Shown: positions 61,300-64,000 of the stretch, in pieces
Layout of the letters: each line of letters starts with the position of its first letter
Numbering within the stretch: position 1 is the first letter of the stretch
NCBI GenBank assembly: GCA_964350695.1
Contig: CAYGKM010000001.1
Span: 295,607-359,606, forward strand
DNA length: 64,000 nt
Reading direction: 5' to 3'
Source of the DNA: TMED27 sp964350695
Lineage (GTDB): Bacteria > Pseudomonadota > Alphaproteobacteria > Micavibrionales > Micavibrionaceae
The notes under the pieces: model-generated
What the model was told of the DNA's origin: nothing
Seen by the model: only the letters and a program-made list of their open reading frames with translations
The model's database searches: none
Position numbers and translations under genes: made by a program

Positions 61300-61869
61300 A
61301 TGAGTTTAGCAATGCCACTGGAGAAATGTCAGGCTTTAGTCCTGAATGCCGATTATAGGCCACTGAGTTATTTTCCGCTATCGATCTGGCCTTGGCAGGA
61401 AGCTGTTAAGGCCATTTTTAGAGGAAGTGTCAACGTCATATCAGAATATGACCAGACAGTAAGCTCTCCGAACTTCCAGATGAAATTGCCGAGTGTTCTG
61501 GCGCTCAAGGAATATGTGCCGATGGCGCGAAGCCCGGCCTTTACAAGATTTAATGTGTTTTTGCGCGATCGCTGGGATTGCCAATATTGCACAAAGAACT
61601 TTAAGACACATGAATTGACTTTCGATCATGTGATCCCGCGCTCCAGAGGAGGGCGGACAAATTGGGAAAACATCGTGGCGGCATGCCAGAAGTGCAACAC
61701 CGCTAAGGGCAGTAAGATGCCACACGAAGTGAATATGTATCCTATGCAGGAGCCTCGTCAGCCCACGATTTATGAGCTGCAGGACCAGGGGCGGCAATTC
61801 CCGCCAAACTTCTTGCATAAGAGTTGGGGTGACTTTCTCTACTGGGATACAGAGATTGAAGACATTTAA
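61300..61869 (+). CDS. HNH endonuclease family protein
   Basis: A 189-residue protein with a C-terminal HNH/zinc domain: CQYC and CQKC form the zinc knuckle pair, and ELTFDHVIPRSRGGRTNWEN holds the catalytic DH and the Asn. The N-terminal half (ALVLNADYRPLSYFPLSIWP) is the conserved block of a chromosomal HNH family widespread in proteobacteria, so it is probably not a mobile homing enzyme. GGAG lies ten bases before the ATG at 61300; an ATG at 61291 is too close to it. Confidence 0.85.
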   Translation: MSLAMPLEKCQALVLNADYRPLSYFPLSIWPWQEAVKAIFRGSVNVISEYDQTVSSPNFQMKLPSVLALKEYVPMARSPAFTRFNVFLRDRWDCQYCTKNFKTHELTFDHVIPRSRGGRTNWENIVAACQKCNTAKGSKMPHEVNMYPMQEPRQPTIYELQDQGRQFPPNFLHKSWGDFLYWDTEIEDI

Positions 61870-61994
61870 TGTCTTAACAAGAGTTCGGCTTTGCCACGGA
61901 GAACGGTTTAGAAACAAAAGCTCCAATGGCACTGCCGTTACAAAGAGGCGAAAAAGGTTTTTTTCGCATTAACGTGCAACCAAAGGAGTCTATA

Positions 61995-62348
61995 ATGTTT
62001 AATCATATTACAAACCTTGCACATACACGGTCGATCACAGGGGCAATAGGGTTCTTCCTATTCCACGTAATTCTGTTGGTCGGTTTATCAACCTTCCTGG
62101 GTCATTATCTTACGACCTTCGGTGTAATTGACGGTTCGGTCGGAAGCTTTTTCGACGGCGGTTCAGTTCACACAATGATCGGAGCAGGTTGGACGCTAAT
62201 TTTGTCCAGCATGGTTCTTTCAGGGAAGAAACTCACAAATGATATCATGTCTGTTGTGATAGCACTCGTTGGTGTTTATCTCGCATACACAGTGAATGTT
62301 ATGTTGGGTATGGTCGTTGTCGGATATCTGACAACACTGGGTAAATAA
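61995..62348 (+). CDS. small multi-helix membrane protein, paralogue of the 41-residue protein
   Basis: A 117-residue membrane protein from the ATG at 61995 (AAAGGAG eight bases upstream). It has a short amphipathic N-terminus MFNHITNLAHTRS and about four hydrophobic helices (IGFFLFHVILLVGLSTFLG, a middle helix near 65-82, and two near 88-112). The first 40 residues match the 41-residue protein at 62597 in pattern: MF, seven residues, A, R, then GFF.FH..L..G. No family recognised. A terminator follows at 62375. Confidence 0.65.
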   Translation: MFNHITNLAHTRSITGAIGFFLFHVILLVGLSTFLGHYLTTFGVIDGSVGSFFDGGSVHTMIGAGWTLILSSMVLSGKKLTNDIMSVVIALVGVYLAYTVNVMLGMVVVGYLTTLGK

Positions 62349-62374
62349 TACTCTTTTAAAAGACTATTCTTTGA

Positions 62375-62406
62375 AGCCGGGTGCGCGTTGAGCCGCCCGG
62401 CTTTTT
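62375..62406 (+). terminator. terminator after the small membrane protein gene
   Basis: AGCCGGG (62375-62381) pairs with CCCGGCT (62396-62402), followed by a T-run to 62406. This separates the two paralogous small genes into different transcripts. Confidence 0.8.
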
Positions 62407-62500
62407 AGTGCCTGAAAACAAAATCATCCAAAACCCTTGACAGCTCTGCGTTTCCCGCGCTATGAACAACCTCATTACACAATTTTATGAATGATTGTCG

Positions 62501-62596
62501 CTTGATTTTACTTTTTGAGTAGGAGCAAGCGACGAAGAATAGGTGTCCTATTTAAGGATGCGCGCAACGCCCTCAAAAAGTAAAAGGAACGGCAAG
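62501..62596 (+). repeat. structured leader element, copy B
   Basis: A perfect 14-bp helix joins TTTTACTTTTTGAG (62506-62519) with CTCAAAAAGTAAAA (62572-62585). Outside it, CTTG (62501) can pair with CAAG (62593-62596), as in copy A. Inside are the left arm TAGGAGCAAGCGACGAAG, a perfect 6-bp hairpin AATAGG(TGT)CCTATT at 62538-62552 and the right arm AAGGATGCGCGCAACGCC. The AAAGGAA ribosome-binding site of the 41-residue gene starts within the 3' strand, so folding would limit access to it. Confidence 0.65.
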
Positions 62597-62722
62597 ATGT
62601 TTGATGATTTATTTGATTTCGCTAAGAAACGCACACTGAAACAGTCTGTTGGTTTCTTTATTTTTCACTCCACATTGGTGCTCGGCGCAATGGCCGGTCT
62701 CAGCATGATGGGTGTTTCTTAA
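62597..62722 (+). CDS. 41-residue single-helix membrane protein
   Basis: A very short frame (MFDDLFDFAKKRTLKQSVGF, then FIFHSTLVLG) with one hydrophobic helix from about residue 17 to 38. It is supported by AAAGGAA 7 bases before the ATG, by its similarity to the N-terminus of the 117-residue protein at 61995, and by a structured leader. The last 23 bases overlap the 3' end of dsbB on the other strand. Function unknown. Confidence 0.6.
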   Translation: MFDDLFDFAKKRTLKQSVGFFIFHSTLVLGAMAGLSMMGVS

Positions 62723-63224
62723 AGATAAGATGCGCCGCGCAAACCGCCGCCAACGCTAAACACGCAGCCACGTTGTAGTTCGCCATGGATAGGCCGATAA
62801 TCGGGTCTTGCCACGGAATGTCGGCGCAACTACCCGTGGGCGCACTCATAATATTCTCAAGGATGCTTTGCGGCGCGGCGGCGCCAAAGTTCGGCACAGC
62901 GCAGCCCTCAACGGCCGAGGCCCACCATTTTTGCTCAACGCCTGTATGGTAAAACGCAAATCCTGAATTAATAAGGAATGCCAAACCGCTCAAACCGATC
63001 ATAAGCTGCGGCACGGCTGCGCGGCGTTTCAACGCCAATCCAATCACCCCGAAAACGATAATCGCAAGATAAGGCAGGCGCTGATAAATGCATAAAATGC
63101 ACGGTTCTAAACCCAGCGCCACTTCGGAGTACAGCGCCGCCGATAGTGCAAAAACGGAAAAAACCGTAATGCCCAAAAGCACGGCAAACGAACAACGGAT
63201 CAATTTAAACGGGTTTAAGCTCAT
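62700..63224 (-). CDS. dsbB: DsbB-family disulfide bond formation protein
   Basis: A four-helix inner-membrane protein that reoxidises a periplasmic thiol oxidase and passes electrons to quinone. The 174-residue product (ATG at 63224 overlaps the exoD stop as ATGA; an ATG six bases earlier is possible) has the first cysteine pair in EPCILCIYQRLPY. The second periplasmic pair is in EGCAVPNFGAA and TGSCADIPWQDP. Basic residues close the C-terminus. It is coupled to the exoD gene upstream. Confidence 0.9.
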   Translation of the reverse strand: MSLNPFKLIRCSFAVLLGITVFSVFALSAALYSEVALGLEPCILCIYQRLPYLAIIVFGVIGLALKRRAAVPQLMIGLSGLAFLINSGFAFYHTGVEQKWWASAVEGCAVPNFGAAAPQSILENIMSAPTGSCADIPWQDPIIGLSMANYNVAACLALAAVCAAHLIFKKHPSC

Positions 63225-63883
63225 AACCATGATTTGATCGTTTCCTTGATGAGGTCAAGTCCTTCCATGCCGATAAACAGGGTCACGAACACCAACATCG
63301 CCACCCAAGCAAGCCCCACAGCCGCCCCCGCAATCACCGCCAAACCATCGCGCATAATCACCCCAAGCGCCATCAGCGCAATGCCCATCGCGGGCACAGT
63401 ATTGGTCAGGGGCAGGGGGATGGTAATAAAAATGGTCAGGATGAGGCCGATCAATCCGATGAGGTTAGAAAAAATTCCGCCCGTAATAAAGGCCAAGCGG
63501 GGCTTCAAAAGATACTCAATCTTCTCAAGATACGGCAAAGCCTTCGCCACAATCTTTTCAAAAAACGCCCGCGATATGGTTTTATATTTAATTTTTTCGG
63601 GAATCCAAACGGTTTTTCGCCCCAGCATTTGCTGCGTCGTCAGGAAGAAAAGCGGCAGCGCAATAATGGTATTAATCCCAAGCGCGGGCAGAGGGATCGC
63701 CGCAGGCAGCGCAAATATAAAGAGCAAAAACCCGAAGCCCCGCTCATGCAGCGCCTCGAGAATATCAAAGGTACATACTTTTGTTGCGGGAAGGGTGTCC
63801 TGCAGGTCAATCAAAACCTGCGAGATCGCGCGCGGCGTTTCCTCGGGCGGGTTTTCTGAAGATAGGGGGGGCGTTTGGCTCAT
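63221..63883 (-). CDS. ExoD-family membrane protein
   Basis: A 220-residue membrane protein of the ExoD family: RAISQVLIDLQDTLPATKVC followed by EALHERGFGFLLFIFALPAA, then IPLPALGINTIIALPLFFLT. Several helices follow in the C-terminal half (FSNLIGLIGLILTIFITIPL). ExoD was linked to exopolysaccharide production in Sinorhizobium, but the biochemical role is unclear. It is co-transcribed with dsbB. Confidence 0.88.
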   Translation of the reverse strand: MSQTPPLSSENPPEETPRAISQVLIDLQDTLPATKVCTFDILEALHERGFGFLLFIFALPAAIPLPALGINTIIALPLFFLTTQQMLGRKTVWIPEKIKYKTISRAFFEKIVAKALPYLEKIEYLLKPRLAFITGGIFSNLIGLIGLILTIFITIPLPLTNTVPAMGIALMALGVIMRDGLAVIAGAAVGLAWVAMLVFVTLFIGMEGLDLIKETIKSWL

Positions 63884-63906
63884 CCAAACAAAATAGCAGA
63901 TTGCTG

Positions 63907-63935
63907 TTGAAATAAAACAGATAAACGATTAAACA
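63907..63935 (+). promoter_or_regulatory. possible promoter of the tRNA-Leu gene
   Basis: TTGAAA (63907-63912) and TAAACA (63930-63935) are separated by 17 bases, with the tRNA 5' end 24 bases downstream. Confidence 0.4.
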
Positions 63936-63958
63936 TGTCGCTGTCTATTTAACGGTGT

Positions 63959-64000
63959 GCCCCTGTGGTGGAATTGGTAGACGCGCCGGATTCAAAATCC
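63959..64000 (+). tRNA. tRNA-Leu (anticodon CAA), 3' part outside the window
   Basis: The first 42 bases of a leucine tRNA: acceptor strand GCCCCTG (63959-63965), D-arm GGTGGAATTGGTAGAC, and the anticodon arm CCGGA-TTCAAAA, whose loop gives anticodon CAA, reading UUG. The long variable arm and 3' half lie beyond the edge. Confidence 0.9.

Overview
The window is chromosomal DNA from an alphaproteobacterium. The evidence is the FliX/CckA/TrcR regulators, DUF1192 and DUF6468 proteins, a DksA whose zinc finger has lost most cysteines, a GTTC-N7-GTTC SOS box before recA, a TTAA-N7-TTAA CtrA-type box, a three-gene petABC operon and an NDUFAF5-type protein. Base composition is moderate, and the gene set (motile, respiratory bc1, LpxR, DsbB) suggests a free-living Gram-negative; a Rhodospirillales or Micavibrio-like lineage is a guess. 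I see no prophage, insertion sequence, CRISPR array or plasmid gene.

Bases 1-29,300 are a large flagellar island built from several units. A long leftward operon (flgI, flgJ-type rod protein, two FlgN-like proteins, fliK, flgD, then two tandem hook-protein genes, the second running off the window) starts from a sigma-54-type promoter. Next come fliX and dksA rightward, then a leftward flgF-flgG-flgA-flgH operon, again with a sigma-54 promoter. A rightward stator/switch operon follows (fliL, fliM, DUF6468, motE-like, a MotB-like protein lacking the usual Asp, true MotB, AMIN/TPR protein). After it are leftward fhlB-fliO-fliP and rightward flgB-flgC-fliE-fliQ-fliR-flhB-cckA, the latter behind a third sigma-54 promoter. 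With FliX and CckA present, this looks like a Caulobacter-type cell-cycle-linked flagellar hierarchy. motA, flagellin and the FlbD-type activator are not in the window.

Bases 29,300-48,000 hold housekeeping genes: recA, smpB, dapA, a lytic transglycosylase, a LuxR-type response regulator, DUF1285-cca, hemF-trmL, petABC, DUF924, an ALDH7-type dehydrogenase, DUF465, trcR, DUF1192, GMP reductase and glyoxalase II. Bases 46,767-50,883 form a leftward, translationally coupled set: an 864-residue methyltransferase fused to two apparently degenerate Nudix-like modules, an NDUFAF5-family protein lacking its SAM-binding glycine motif, and GloB. Bases 50,900-64,000 carry comF, a UbiH-type hydroxylase, grxC, a nitrilase, metC, a HerA-like ATPase, an acetyltransferase, a lone XRE regulator, an FTR1 permease with LpxR, an esterase, an HNH nuclease, two related small membrane proteins, dsbB, exoD and the start of a tRNA-Leu(CAA).

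The least explained signal is a family of three structured intergenic elements (about 9,985-10,070; 17,000-17,091; 62,501-62,596). They share internal motifs and layout while their helices differ in sequence but remain paired. Two of them end directly at the ribosome-binding site of a downstream gene. Other points of interest are the duplicated 5' end of flhB, the paired hook genes and the paired small membrane proteins.
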